Assembly (NCBI GenBank): GCA_965153455.1
Contig: OZ234503.1
Location: forward strand, 8,028,157-8,092,156
DNA: 64,000 bases
Origin: Sphagnum compactum
Taxonomy: Eukaryota > Bryophyta > Sphagnopsida > Sphagnales
Reading direction: 5' to 3'
Positions 38,601 through 50,633 of this stretch are shown piece after piece. How positions within the stretch are numbered: position 1 is the stretch's first letter; each line of letters starts with the position of its first letter. The translations under genes were made by a program, and so were the position numbers. The notes beneath the pieces were generated by a model. The model searched no databases and was not told the DNA's origin. It saw only the letters and a program-made list of their open reading frames with translations.

Positions 38601-38940
38601 TTATTTATGTGTTCTATCATGCTATTTGTGGGAGTCATTTTGTATGCAAACATTTGTCATTTCAAGAACAATTTGTTTGCTAAACATTTAGTCTCATATA
38701 CTTTCAACAAACAATCCCATGTCTTTTTTTTCTTTTTTGTTCCAATCACATTCTAAAGTAAAGAATCATGTAGTCCCATGACAATGATGGTTCTGGCCTT
38801 CTTGTTTCTCTTCTCCCACTCTACAAAATTACTTGTTGGTTTGACGTATGCTTTTCACATTATATTCCAAATTTTTTTTGTCTTCGAATAACATTTGCAT
38901 TTTGAATCTCCAAAGAATTGATCCCCTACAAACTTGGTGA
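35640..38940 (-). pseudogene. decayed copia gag-pol
   Basis: The longest surviving frames are 38519-38091 (gag end and protease) and 38031-37486 (GAG_pre-integrase and integrase core). The zinc knuckle has lost its last Cys, the protease motif reads DSRTS in place of DSGAS, and the first catalytic Asp of integrase appears replaced (HINLCG where HxDxxG is usual). RT and RNase H are recognisable only by joining frames. No functional polyprotein is possible. Confidence 0.88.
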
Positions 38941-38972
38941 TTACAAATGTGAACATCTGTGGGCCCATAACG

Positions 38973-39349
38973 TGTTGACTTACTAATTAAGGACTCCATC
39001 TAAAATGTACAAGCTCTAGCAGTAAGGTTTATAAGAGACAAATGAAACTATGTAGATTAAAGCTCATTAGTCACTATTGGTGCCAATCATGCATACCAAA
39101 ACTAAGCACACACTTGTGCTTCACTAGGCATTTGACCATTAGAAAAACATGAGATAATTTTATAGAACAAAAGCTAACTTATATAAAGTTTAACAAATAA
39201 ATGCATAAAAAAAATTTAACAATAGGTCTTTTCAATAGCTTGCAACTAAAATCAAGGGCTAGTAATAAATAACATGTGACTTCAAGAAGAACTAGCTAAC
39301 TATAGTCAAGTTCAATAGATAAGCTTGATAGCTCATTGCAATATTATCG
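38973..39349 (-). repeat. copia LTR (5'), minus orientation
   Basis: The inverse of this stretch matches the LTR at 27978-28346 along its whole length, running from cgataatattgcaatgag to taagtcaaca. It is 377 bp against 369 bp. Divergence is heavy, roughly a fifth to a quarter by eye, so the insertion is old. A candidate primer-binding region follows (ttatgggcccaca), but its tRNA match was not established. Confidence 0.85.
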
Positions 39350-39854
39350 TTAATGAGTACCTCAATTGAATGAGTTGATATTTGAACTTTGAACCAACAA
39401 TTGAAACACCTCATAACCCTTGCTAAAATCAACTTTTACTGTGAAATCAAGTTCATAAGGACGCCACCTTTAAAGGTTGTTGATTTTGATTTCTCTTAAC
39501 CTTATTACAATTTTTCATCACTTTCCACTTGGTCAAAAAATTCTTGGATTGGCCATTTTGGCACTTGAAAAAAATGTACACTAGCTTAGGGTTAACTTCC
39601 ACATTTCAAATTATTATTATTTTCATGATCTTTAATAGTCTATGCAATAATTATGAAGGTTTTCAACACCTCAATTTCATATTTTCACATAAAATCATTT
39701 CAACATTTAAAGGATTATTTAATGATGAAATTGACATTAGGACAATGTAATGTACATTCGCTTGCAAAGGATTTCAAACAAAATGGACAACATGTTTTGC
39801 CATGTTTTATTTTGGTAAAATAACTTTTTAATAGTTCATTTTTGGCTTACATGG

Positions 39855-40735
39855 CTTTTTTTTTCCATTTCGTGATGTACCCACACTAGGGTAGACCGGC
39901 CCATTACCAATCGCCTGCCTATGACCCAACATTTACTTACATTTTCATCATATGTGTTTCACTTTGAGTGATTTAAAATGTTACGGGAGCACTTCCTTGA
40001 GCTCCAGAAATCATCTTTGAAGTGCAAAGAAAAATGACTAATGGAAAAATGACAAGAAGAAAAATAAGCTTTCCAATTTACAAAACATTTTTTTTTTCTT
40101 TTTTTCTTCTCTTTGGACCCCTCCTATTTTCAAACCTCATAACTTTCTTATTTCTTATTCATTTTAAACGATTTAAAATGCTATAAGAGCACCACCTGAA
40201 GTTCTACAGGTCATCTTTGAACTCTAATACCAACAGAACAGCATACAAGGAATTTTTTGGGTGTTCGATAACCAGCTTTTGTAATGTTTGGTGGTTTGTT
40301 TTTTTGAATTCTTGACTCCCCTTTACTTTGGAGGGCCATAACTTTCTCATTTCTAATTCATTTTCGACAACTGTTAGTGTGTTAGATGCACCAAGAGGAG
40401 GGCTTTAAGTTTTGTTTGGACACCAAAAACAACGAAGCACTCCCCTTGAATTCGGCCTGCCCTAAATGCTGAAGTGTTCGGTCACCGGCTGGTCTACCCT
40501 AGTAGTCACCCTCAACAGGATTGAGATGAATTTGGCTGCATATCAAAGAGGAAAGAAGAAAAATGTTAGAATCCTGCCTATATTTTGGCGACCTGCTGGA
40601 ACCAAAATATGGTTATTTTAAAAAATTGACAAAATCTAACGACTTTGGCACATTTTTTTCATGAAAATCCTTTGTGCAAGTTGCACCGGATTTGTTTTTG
40701 TTCCCAAGTGGCAAAAATCTGCCACAGCAAAAGAA
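39855..40735 (+). mobile_element. hAT-type MITE copy split by a nested element
   Basis: The family start (tttccatttcgtgatgtac) is at 39862-39880. The family middle (gtagtcaccctcaacaggat, gaatttggctgcatatc, tattttggcgacctgctgga) resumes at 40502. The 600 bp between them is the nested element. The 3' half continues to about 40735. Confidence 0.75.
39885..40501. mobile_element. nested MITE with TAGGGTAGACC terminal repeats
   Basis: actagggtagacc (39885-39897) is the exact inverse of ggtctaccctagt (40491-40503), and pairing continues imperfectly through ggc. Host MITE sequence is duplicated on both sides, gtacccac (39877-39884) and gtagtcac (40502-40509), 6/8 identical. Together with ends of the form TAGGG this fits hAT. 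The interior has three ~200-bp direct repeats, phased at about 39960, 40160 and 40360. Confidence 0.7.
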
Positions 40736-40933
40736 TGCTGACAAGAAGTTCTCCACTTACTCCCAGAGGATGTACATCATAGCATTGTCAACATATACAA
40801 AAGAAATATCATAACTTCACGATTGATCTTCAACGAGCCCCGCTAGTTTTGAAGCGTCCCTTCCATCACCCAACCCTGGTGCCACACACTCTCTTCTACT
40901 TAATGTCATGATAGTTGCCTAATGCCCCTGAAT

Positions 40934-41221
40934 TAGCATTTCTTTTACTGGCGAATTTTCGCCAAATTTCGACCTGAAAAACATGATTCCAATCAATAGA
41001 AAGGATTTTTCATGGAAACAATGACCCAAAATTGCCAGATGTCAAAGAATTTTTTTTCCGAATTGCCAGATTTTTATCATAAGTTCCAGTAGATTGCCAA
41101 AAACACAGAAGGATTCTGTTTTTTCCTACTTTCATATCTAGTGTATCACCAAATTTGGCTAAATTAGTTTCTTGATGGTTGCCACTTTGACTACATCACA
41201 AAATCCTTAAAAGAAACCCTG
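40934..41221 (-). mobile_element. hAT-type MITE, full length with TSD
   Basis: The best-preserved family member, 288 bp. The ends tagcatttctttt and aaaagaaaccctg (inverse cagggtttctttt) pair at 10/13. The flanks are ccctgaat (40926-40933) and ccctgagt (41222-41229), a 7/8 match to an 8-bp duplication. It lies in the opposite orientation to the copy immediately to its left. Confidence 0.85.
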
Positions 41222-41229
41222 CCCTGAGT

Positions 41230-41939
41230 GGGTCTCAATCAGCAGGAAGGAGGAACAATTCGTTCTCCTCTTTCTTCTCTAATGGGGTGGTCTTTCTGTT
41301 AATTGCTGTTGGTGATTGAGCTAGGACTTTGGTAAATTTCATTTCTGTCTTTCTATTTCTTCCCTAAATTCATTCTCATGCAATTTAAGTCTCCAAGGTT
41401 TAACAAATGACAAGATGATCAAGTGTTGTACCGCAGGACCCAGATTATGGTGTTGAGTATGACCTGACAAAGAGGCAAATCTAATCTGACAACTTTCCCA
41501 AATATATGAAGTAATGCAGTGCATTTATCTATTCATAATTAAACCACGAGCTGCAGACCTAGCAGGGACTAACTCTCACCTAACCTAATACCTACACCCA
41601 AATTCAAATGTTGTAAGAACACTTCCCCCTCGCCCCCCCCCCAAAAACCCGCCACAGCCACCTCTCCTTTTCTTTGACCCAAATACCCACTCCAAATAGG
41701 TACCTACAAAACAAAACCACCAACAAAAACTGCGGTTTCGCTGTTGAAATCACGTCCCAAAACTCCCAACGATCCTTCTCGGATTTATATCACGAAGTTG
41801 TTTGAAAAAAATCTTGGAGAAGCTGAAAGTTTCTCCAACTTTTTCAAAGAACTCGTTGCAAGTAAGTTCGAACCATATTCCCCAAAATCACTTCTTCGAA
41901 GTTATGGGTGTTGGGAAGTCAAATTGAGTGTGCGCGCGC

Positions 41940-41975
<36 letters not shown>

Positions 41976-43186
41976 GTGAGAGTTTTGTTCTTGTGTGCCC
42001 GCGTGCGTGTTTATGTTGGACGTCGACGACGTACCAATATACCAACCTAGGTTATCATAGTTGTTGTTGGCCAGCTTTTCTTCCTTCTTTCTGCTGCCGC
42101 TCGTGGTTTCTCGCTTGTCTTTTCGCTGCTCTCTTCGTTGCAATCGTCATCTTCTCATCACCTTCCTGTAATTTCTTTGTTGTTTTGTGATTAACTGCTC
42201 TTTTACTTCGACCGCTGATCCGTCTTTCTTTTTCACTTGCTTTTGTCTCTCTCGAGCTTTTCTCTTCTCTCAGGTATAAGTAAGTTACATCCCTGCACGT
42301 TTTTTTTTAATCCTTTTCCTTTGGGAGTTTGTTATTTTTCTTCTTCCTTTCTCTTGCTTCAGTTACTAGCAGTTCCTTGTCTTCGAGCTGCTTTCTTTTT
42401 TCTGTGGACTCATGTACATTAGAGCAACTCAGTTCTGACAGGTGCCGTTATAGCTTTGTTTCTTCTTCTTCGTGAACTGGTGGTCTGTTGTTTTTGTCGC
42501 ACAAGGTTGTAGTACTCTGAGAGAAGGTGAATTATCGTTCTCTGGTGGTGGGATTCTCTGCTCCATTTGAACTTTCAGTTGATCCGTTGTCTTAGCATTG
42601 TCCCGTACTGATAGTAGTGCGAGTGAGAGAAGATGAAAATGCAGCTGTGCAAGTCTTGAAGCTGAACTATACTTGCACAATCGAAGAGAAAAAATTCTCA
42701 ATTCGTTGTTGGGTACGAGAACCACATGGGAAGAGCTTCTTATAATAGCTTCTCTCTGAACTCTAAGTCTAATTCGAGGGGTGGGGGGTGGGGGGAGAGG
42801 AGCTCAGCTGATGCATGATTGCGAGTCTCATCTTCTTCCATGATTGTAAGGACCGGAGAAGATGAATGCGTTGTCACAACATTCTTTTCATGCTAGTTCT
42901 TGAACTGAGAGCTGCATGCAATGTGAGTGGTGGTGGACCTCACAGTACAACCTTCAGAACAGCTCCGCCGCCGTCGAAATAAGTCCCTCTGGCGCAAATG
43001 GCGGCATTCGTGGAGTCGACCAGCACCTCAGTCGCATGCTGGCTGCGCAACGACGACGTTGGTGTAATTTACCGGACGACTTGGGATTCACCAAATTTCT
43101 CGGCGTCCTAGTACAGGAAAGTTGGTGGAAGATTGGAAGCTCATGAACTCGTTATGAGGAAGGTGAGAGGCCGAGACAGCGCCTAA
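41230..43186 (+). other. upstream region and probable leader of the 5-phosphatase gene
   Basis: No conserved coding frame. A GT then GA microsatellite lies at 41938-41976. From about 41730 the sequence becomes GC-richer and pyrimidine-rich, as expected for promoter and 5' leader. A possible leader donor is tctctcag|gtataag near 42272. The transcription start is not fixed. Confidence 0.45.
41938..41976 (+). repeat. compound GT/GA microsatellite
   Basis: A GC/GT run followed by about ten GA units, roughly 1.2 kb upstream of the 5-phosphatase start codon. GA tracts near plant promoters can bind BBR/BPC (GAGA-binding) factors; here that is only a possibility. Confidence 0.8.
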
Positions 43187-46100
43187 ATGGGGAACTGCGT
43201 CGGAAGGGCCGGCAGCGGTGGTAGTGGTTGTGTCTTACCTCACGAGCGACAAAAGTGGATGGCGAAGTATGGGCAGCAACTGGCGAGAGGCTTGCTTGAC
43301 TGCGAAAACAGTGATCTCCTTCTCTTCCACAAAAGGAATGTCGCGACAAGCACCGCACTCTATTGCTCGAATAACGTCTGCATGAACGGCGTGGTGGAAC
43401 CCTGTTGGCCCCCGTTTCCTAAGGATCATCTTAAGGAGATTGAAACCATGATCCTTAATGAGATTGATCCCAATTTTGTCACAGTTGTGAACAACAATGA
43501 TGATAAGAAGGATTTGTCGATCATGGCTGCTGACAATTTGAACAAAGACCGGGGCTCTGATGATATGGTGCAAGAGCAAATCCCTGAAGCTGAGGGGAAT
43601 TGGGGTTCCTCTGAGGTCCGACACCGGATCAACTCAGGAGATCTTGCTCTCTGTGTGAATGAACTGCGGGAGATTTTAGGAGCTTGGAGCAACGAGTACT
43701 GTCAGCAATTTGTGAATGACCTTGACATCTATGTTGTCACCTGGAATATGAATGGCAAGGTTTGTGCCAGTCTTCTCAAAATGCTCTGGCACCACCCGCA
43801 GCTTCAATGGTGCAGTAGGTTTTGTAATTATCCCTGTTTTCTGTCATACAATTCCTGTAGTACTTCAGAGGATTTGGTGTAGTTCTGTTCCAGCCTGCCT
43901 CTGGTGGTTTGGGTGCAATCTAGGTTCCTTCCTGGGTAGAGAGGAAGAAAGTGAGCAAGGTGAAGACTTCTGACATCATCATAATCTGTTCTGAGTTTGA
44001 ACCCTCAGGTACTATGGTGATCTCTGTCTGTTTTACTGATAACCCTTTTGTCGCACCACTGGGAAATTTGCCTGCAGGCCCCTCTTGACAACCTTGCGAA
44101 TCTTGTTGATGTGACGACTCATGGAGGAAGACATGACTTCTATGTCATCGGCCTCCAAGAAACTCCCACCTTTGATGTTGAAAGTGGCATTGCAGACACA
44201 TTAGGTGCTGAATACTGGTAAAGAATCAGACCTCTTTCTATATGTTGGAGACTGGCCCTTCCATGATTGTCATGTATGCACCTAATTTAGCTGTCGTATG
44301 AGATTGCAAGTTCCCAGAAATCATTCAGTTTGGAATAATGATCAATCTGTGCAATGTGTGCTGCTGAGAACCATTGAAGCTGCTTCAGAGCTCTCATATA
44401 ATGCATTTCAGAGTCTTCAACCTCTTGCAACTCAATATGACAAGCAAACAATATTTTAGCCTGCTGCTAAGAAATATTGGTTAATCTAATTGGCTCTGGC
44501 TTCTGTCATGATGTAATGCAGTTTAGTTGCAGCTGCAGTGATGATGTCTCTTCAACTCTTTGTTTTTGCCAAGAGGAGTCTACAACAATACATATCAGGT
44601 ACTATGTTTAACCACAAACTAGCAAAATTGGATTTCTAAGATCCCTAGATTGGCATGGTTTGGTAGCATATCCATTGTCAGTCCTTACAAGTGATGCTGC
44701 AAGTATTATGCAATTGCCATTTGCATAGCTGTGATGAGAAGGTTTTGTATGTTGTGAAATATGATACTTCAACTTTGACTTTGGGCAAGAGATGGGATGC
44801 AGATCTTGCATTGTCTATATTATGTTGCTTCCCAGGCCAGGGAAACAACAAGCTTGCTAAAGTGAGCGATTCCTTGGAGACATACAGTACTGACACACTG
44901 CTAGCTTGTGAGAAACAGGTGCCAAAGTTGATAAAGTTGGCGTTCGCGGTTTCAGCAGTGTGATGGGCTGCCAGAAAGGTGCTGCTGCTGTCACATTGCA
45001 ATTCAAAGGAGTGTCCTTTCTTTTCATTACTTCTCATTTTTCAGGTGAGTCATTCTCATCTCAATCAAGTCTTATGTTCTGTTCCTCTGTTTAACAAAGA
45101 TGTCTAATATTGTATGGACTCCAGGGTTTATGTTGCTTACAATCTAGGGATTTGTTTTGCTATGAAAGCTTACAAGTACTGCGAACTGTGCATGTTGTCC
45201 GTCAACTGCAGCTCATGAAAGCAACTTTGACACCCGGAATGCCCAATATCTTCGTATCTGTCAAAGTGTTTTTGCAAAGTCAACCTCAGGATGCTCCTCC
45301 TGTGTGCAACCTTCCACCATCACCGATGAGCTGGATTGCAAGATGCCGGGAGTGACGTCGAATCTTGTGGAAGAATCAGATGTTGTAGTATGGCTTGGTG
45401 ACCTCAACTATCGTGTTGAGCTCCCACGCAGCTCAGTTCACTTTCTTATCAATCATAAGCTGCAAGAGGTAAAAAGCCATTGAACTATACACCCGGTGTC
45501 ATTGCCTTTTTGGATTGCTCATTGGCATTCTTATGCTCACTGTGTTGGATGTGATCTACCTGATGTAGCTCCTGTCTCTCCCTGTGGACTTTACTTCTGA
45601 ATCTTGGCTATAGTCTATTGTTGGCCTTCAAATTTTGAGTGGAATTTCTTTTATTGATCTACTGTGATACTAATGACATTGGGAATATTGTGGGTTTCTG
45701 GCAGTTGTGGTCAAATGACCAGTTATCCAGAGCAGTGCAAAGCGGTCAAGTTTTCAGAGATTTTGAGGAGGGTCCACTCATGTTTCCTCCAACTTACAAA
45801 TATGATGTGGGCACTGACAACTATGACACCAGCTCCAAGGTTAGCTCCTGCCCCCCACCTGGCCTTGTGCCTTGTTGTAATTCGTTCCTTCTCAACCCAG
45901 TGGGAATTTCCAGCTCCAAGGTTGGTTTCCATGATTTAAAGTATCCCTGGCTATGGTGACGAATGTGGAAGAGATGAAATGTGGTGAAGAGGTAGAGATT
46001 TTTGTGACCTGGATGCCTGAGTTTCTTCTTAGAATTATCTCTGCTGAGAACTAAACAAGCTAGAGTATTTCTCTCTTTTGTCTCTTTGAAGACATTGTCT

Positions 46101-46393
46101 TGTTATCTTTTTGTCAATTTGATCTCCAGGATGATGTTTGCAGATAGGACTGGAGATTGAATTGTACTTAATTGTTGAATTGCCATACACCCTAAGACAA
46201 TGACATTCACGTCTTGTGGTGCTTTTGGTTGCAGGAGCGGGTACCCTCATGGACAGATAGGATTCTATACAAAGTCAGCTCTATAAAGGCTGAGCTGAGA
46301 TTCTATGATGTCATCAGTTCTGTTAAAACTTCAGATCACCGGCCAGTGAAAGCACTTCTTGCCCTGAAGAATCTAAAGGAGAGCCAACTATAG
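43187..46393 (+). CDS. type I inositol-polyphosphate 5-phosphatase
   Basis: Seven exons (43187-43759, 44078-44217, 44522-44598, 44919-45044, 45212-45468, 45705-45839, 46235-46393) join in phase for 488 residues. The family removes the 5-phosphate of inositol phosphates or phosphoinositides. Catalytic-domain landmarks appear in order: VVTWNMNGK (about 183-191), GLQET, SHFSAHESNFDTRN, the signature VWLGDLNYR (365-373), RVPSWTDRIL (438-447) and SDHRPV (469-474). The usual GNKG near the catalytic core reads GCQKG (280-284). The N-terminus is MGNCVGR, fitting N-myristoylation at Gly2 and palmitoylation at Cys4. A stop codon lies directly before the ATG (taaATG), which fixes the start. A duplicated splice donor after exon 6 could add 27 in-frame codons. 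The substrate is not readable from sequence. Confidence 0.94.
45830..45922 (+). other. duplicated splice-donor motif after exon 6 of the 5-phosphatase
   Basis: ccagctccaag|gtt occurs at the exon 6 end and again 81 bp on, with the second donor after 45920. Both are GT donors in identical exon context. The 81 bp between them (45840-45920) read as 27 codons without a stop, so either donor leaves the downstream frame intact. Confidence 0.8.
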
Positions 46394-49300
46394 GACAATC
46401 CCTGTTCGGGGGATGAAATAGTTGGCAGTAATAGGATCTTAATTCTTTGTTCTCTGATTTCCCACTGAAACAGAATATCAACCAATTTCTCCAGCATACT
46501 GCATACAGAAAAAAGGAGTCTACAAGCTGCATACAATTAGAGCCCTAAGTTGTTTCCCTAAACATATTGTGATCCAGTTGAGGAATGAATGATGGGTGTA
46601 GCTGGAATGATCAACCAAGCTGGTAGTGAGAGCAGCTGCCATCTTCGATTGGAAAAAAACCTGGATACAATAGCAGGGGCATTTGGAGAACTGTGTACAA
46701 AGAGTTCAAACTTCTGAGAAATAAGATAACTCCCACCCTCTTGCTTACCTATCTTGTTTGGGATTAAGAGCATGGATACAAATCAGAAAATGGGATTAAG
46801 ATGCTCTTGCATTTTGTTTCAAATGCACCAATGTGTCCCAGTGTCACTAATCCAATTCCTTTGCTACAGCTCCCCGAATGTGTATCATGGTGAATTATGG
46901 TGCGGCTCCAGTGCACATCCCCTGGTTCTATACCTGGAGACATAAAATGCATGTGTCAGCATCATCTCTGGGCAGCAAACACAACATCCAATATATTCCA
47001 TGATCACCAGTCTAGGCATAAATCACCAACTTCCAAGAATTGTCAGGGTTCTTTTTTCTTTCTGAATCATGATGCACCCACCTCATCTGGAATCTCATAG
47101 CTTGAACTATGTTGTCTTTTTAGAACATATGCAATATCAGCAAGTCATGGTAAGACAACATGATTCATATTGAGAGCAAGATCAATTGTATAATCTGAAA
47201 TTCCAAACTTAATACAATGATTGATACAAAACCCACTTTCATTCTGCTATAACTACAGAAACAGCAGTCTGCAGTCTGCAGCCATCAGCATTGTCCAATA
47301 AGAGAGGAAAACAGATGAACTGTGGATTGAGCCCCTACTGCAATACTTTCTTCCTGTGTTGGTAAGCATGTATTCCTCATAACCGAAGCCAGAAGTCTGG
47401 AAATACAAGAATAGAACATTTCTTTACCTGCTGCTACAAGTCTTTAAAGTACAAGTTTCATGCAATGACAAGGGTTGTGATTCAAACTGAAAGCTTTGAA
47501 GACCATTGAACATTGAATTCCAATTGTAAGTCTGGGTAACAAAAAGGACAAGCACAAGAAAGCTGAGACTGTGGTCAATTTCGCAAGCTCAATGTGTGGC
47601 ATACCCAATACATGGAGGACCTTGTGGGTTATCGAGGATTCATGCTCCAACAAATAGTTTGCATTGGTTTATGTTTTCTCAAAATAGATAGTATTGGAAT
47701 TCCAATATAGAATCTTGTTATTTGGGGTTTCACAATTTAGTTTTTGAATGATTGTATCCACTTAATTACTTATGCAAACTATGGAGTTATATATGATAAG
47801 AGGGCCTACGCTTATGTATGTAAATTTGAGTGTGAATGTTCATAAACTTCCAACTGTTTGACTCATTTTAGACAACAGTTATTGAGAAAAAGTGGGTATG
47901 GCAAAACATTAGATTTATCCTATTATGTATGAAATCACACTCAATGTCGTTTAATTTGTGTTGGTGGAAGTAGCAATGGGAACATAAAACACAAAAACTC
48001 ATGCAGTTAGAAGAGCAAAGGTCAAAAGGCATTTAGGTTTTAGTAGCTCAAGTGCCAGAATGTCACAAGAACATTATCACACTCATCATCATTAATTGGT
48101 GCAGGTGTGTAAACTTAACCATCATTTTAGATCCAGCTTGCAACTAATTACTTTGTGAACCACAGACAAGGATTAATACAAGTCGCCACAAAACCACTTA
48201 CAACCCAATTAAACTACACAAATCTAATCGAATGTCCCAACTCCCTAAAGCAATGTTATCCCAATTTGGTTACTTACCCTATGCATATGATATTATTCCA
48301 CACCTAAAAACATGGTTTGTCTTTTGTTAATAATGTTGCACCAACTTGGGCAATGATCATTGTTCTTAAACAAAACTTTGTGTGAAATGTAATCCAGTAA
48401 GCAGTTCATCAATCACAACATTTTATATCAAACATATTCAATTTACAGTATGCGACAAAACAAGACTTAAGACTCTATGATTAACCTTGTAGAAAAAATA
48501 TAATGGGATTACATGCAAATGATTACCTAATCACTCCTACCATTGACCCACCAAAAGAATATCATGCTTAGATCATGATTTCTTAGAATGAACACATAAT
48601 GATGGCAAAAATGTCTCCATTTTGTACAGGATTCCCCCTTTTGCTTCTGCAATTAACCCAGCTCTAAAATACTTAGAGAATAACCAAACTAGAAATTATG
48701 CCTCTGCTGTACTACAGACTTTCCTTGTACTCAGATGGAGGTCTGAATGAAGGATCTTGACTGATCTTTTGTTGGTTTTTTCAGAACCCATGATGAGCAT
48801 TAACCGAGGTCCACAAAGAGGCTCAATAAGAGTTTTGGAAAGATGAAAGATGAAACCAAAATTTGTAGACATGAAGACTGGAACCAATTGACTCACTGAA
48901 TTGACAAATCAATGTGATCTTATCCTTGTCATCACTCATGAGTAAGCTGGTGAGTTGCCTACATTTCTGGCAAACAAGGTCCAAAGAGTCACTGGAGATA
49001 AGTGCAAGTTAGCAATGTCCATAATTGGGACGTTCTTAGTGGAGTTCATTTTCTGCAGCTGTTTAAAGATCAAATGAGCCAGATGGCTTTCCAGGAAGTG
49101 ATGATAAAATTGGAGGCAGGCCAGGTCACTACTCACTCCATTTATGTGTTCAGAATCACTTGTCAATATACCACCCATTACAATATCATCATTGTGGTGG
49201 TGTAAATTTTGCTTCTGATGATGGTTGATTAGGTTTCAGAGGGGGCAGAGAATTTTGCTCTAGAGCCCTTTGATTTTAGAGGGGCTTGTTTCCAATCCAC

Positions 49301-50633
49301 CAGCAACTTGTAGAAAGTGTGGCACCCTTAGATGTTGGTTCATGATTTCCACTGACGCAGAATGCAGACTTGGTTGGGATTAACAAGAACACAGGAAAAA
49401 CTTGATTTAGTGATATATGGCTGTCTTTGAATGCAGGTTTTAAAAAGTGTCTGACTCAGTTAGACTATGCTATGCTTCTTTTCACATTTTGGTGTTGGAA
49501 ATCATGTATGCAGCACATGGGACTTCTTTAGTGTTGTGCATCCTCTGCAGGTACATGCCATTCAGTGGAGATGCATGGACGTGGGACATGAAACGTCTTT
49601 CAAAAATGACCTCACACTAAAGACAGAAAATGCAGAGGACTGAATTTCAATTATGTCTCCAGGTAGAAACCTGTGCATTCACATACTGAGCCATATCAGA
49701 ATCATGGCTCATTCTCTTCTTTTCCTTCTTCACCTCTTCATGTGTAGCTCACACATGAAGAATAGAGATCAAAGGGCATCAGATGAACTGCTTCCAAATG
49801 TCCATGCAACATCCTTTGTACATCTCCTTTTCTATGAAATGATCTCATAATGAACTGTAAAGAAGGAAGACCTGAGCTCTGATCTCTTCATCACCAGCAC
49901 GTACATAAAAATTGGTGATTACAATTACTCAACAGTTTTTTTTGGCAACCCATTGCCAGTTTGCATGAAACTAGACTAGGCTTCCTTCTCACTTTCATTC
50001 ACATACATGAAAAGCAATTCCATTCTGAAAATATCATGACACTTTCCTCTGTATGAAAACATTATAGAAAAAAGAAGTGATGATGCAAGTAGCACGGCGG
50101 CAAAGGTCATTCAACATGCTAAGATTACTACTCCATCACCAGAATACAACAGTGAGAATCCCATAGAAACAATGAATTCCTCATGTGATTATCTCATTGC
50201 CAACACCATACTTTCAGTAAGTTGTAATTTGGAACACTATAACATATCTGATCAACTGCAAGTAGCCATAGTGCAATGTACTCAACTACTTGAATGTTAA
50301 CCTGGAAAACAATCAAAATATGTGGCTCAAGTGTCTAAACTTATCTGGGGAAACATACATACTTCATCAAGAGGAGATTCACTGGTATGAACAAGCACCA
50401 ATCATACAGGTCTCTTTCAATGTGGCAAAGTTTCAAAGCTGGGCAAGTCTAAGGACTCTCTCTACACAGAGTTTTGCTTGCAGATGGGAGCTTTGGAGCA
50501 CATAACTTGTCCAATATAGCAATGGAGGTTGTGCACCAGCGATAGGAGAAACATCCATTCCAGCTACTGGATACCACCTACTACGAACCACTTGAAGCAC
50601 CCCACCATTGAACACTACCAAGCCTGGATGCAT
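46394..50633. other. intergenic between convergent genes
   Basis: The 5-phosphatase (+) and the NEDD8 E2 (-) converge here. No coding frame is supported. The 3' untranslated regions of both genes lie at the edges. Short frames (44-90 codons) are scattered and unrecognised. No clear transposon ends were seen. Confidence 0.45.

Larger units (their letters stand above)
35636..39349 (-). mobile_element. Ty1/copia 5' part: LTR, gag, PR, IN, RT, partial RNase H
   Basis: Read on the minus strand from a 5' LTR (39349-38973). Gag remnants run from about 38940 to 38200, including a zinc-knuckle-like CNYCKKFGHE. The protease motif is YIDSRTSQHLT near 38130. Integrase follows (HERFGH, then CIGC; IRSDNSGEF) at 38031-37486. 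Reverse transcriptase (VDFKSAFLNANL) lies near 36550, and RNase H up to SLSSTEA-stop-YMA at about 35645. The integrase-before-RT order defines copia. It stops abruptly within RNase H with no 3' LTR. Many stops and frameshifts make it non-autonomous. Confidence 0.9.

Noticed and set aside
43235-43692. Minus-strand frames opposite exon 1 of the 5-phosphatase
   Set aside because: They are antisense shadows of a well-supported coding exon.
46890-46945. B-box-like ggttctatacc suggesting a second SINE or tRNA gene
   Set aside because: No A-box at proper spacing and no cloverleaf could be seen; the word is nearly palindromic and common.
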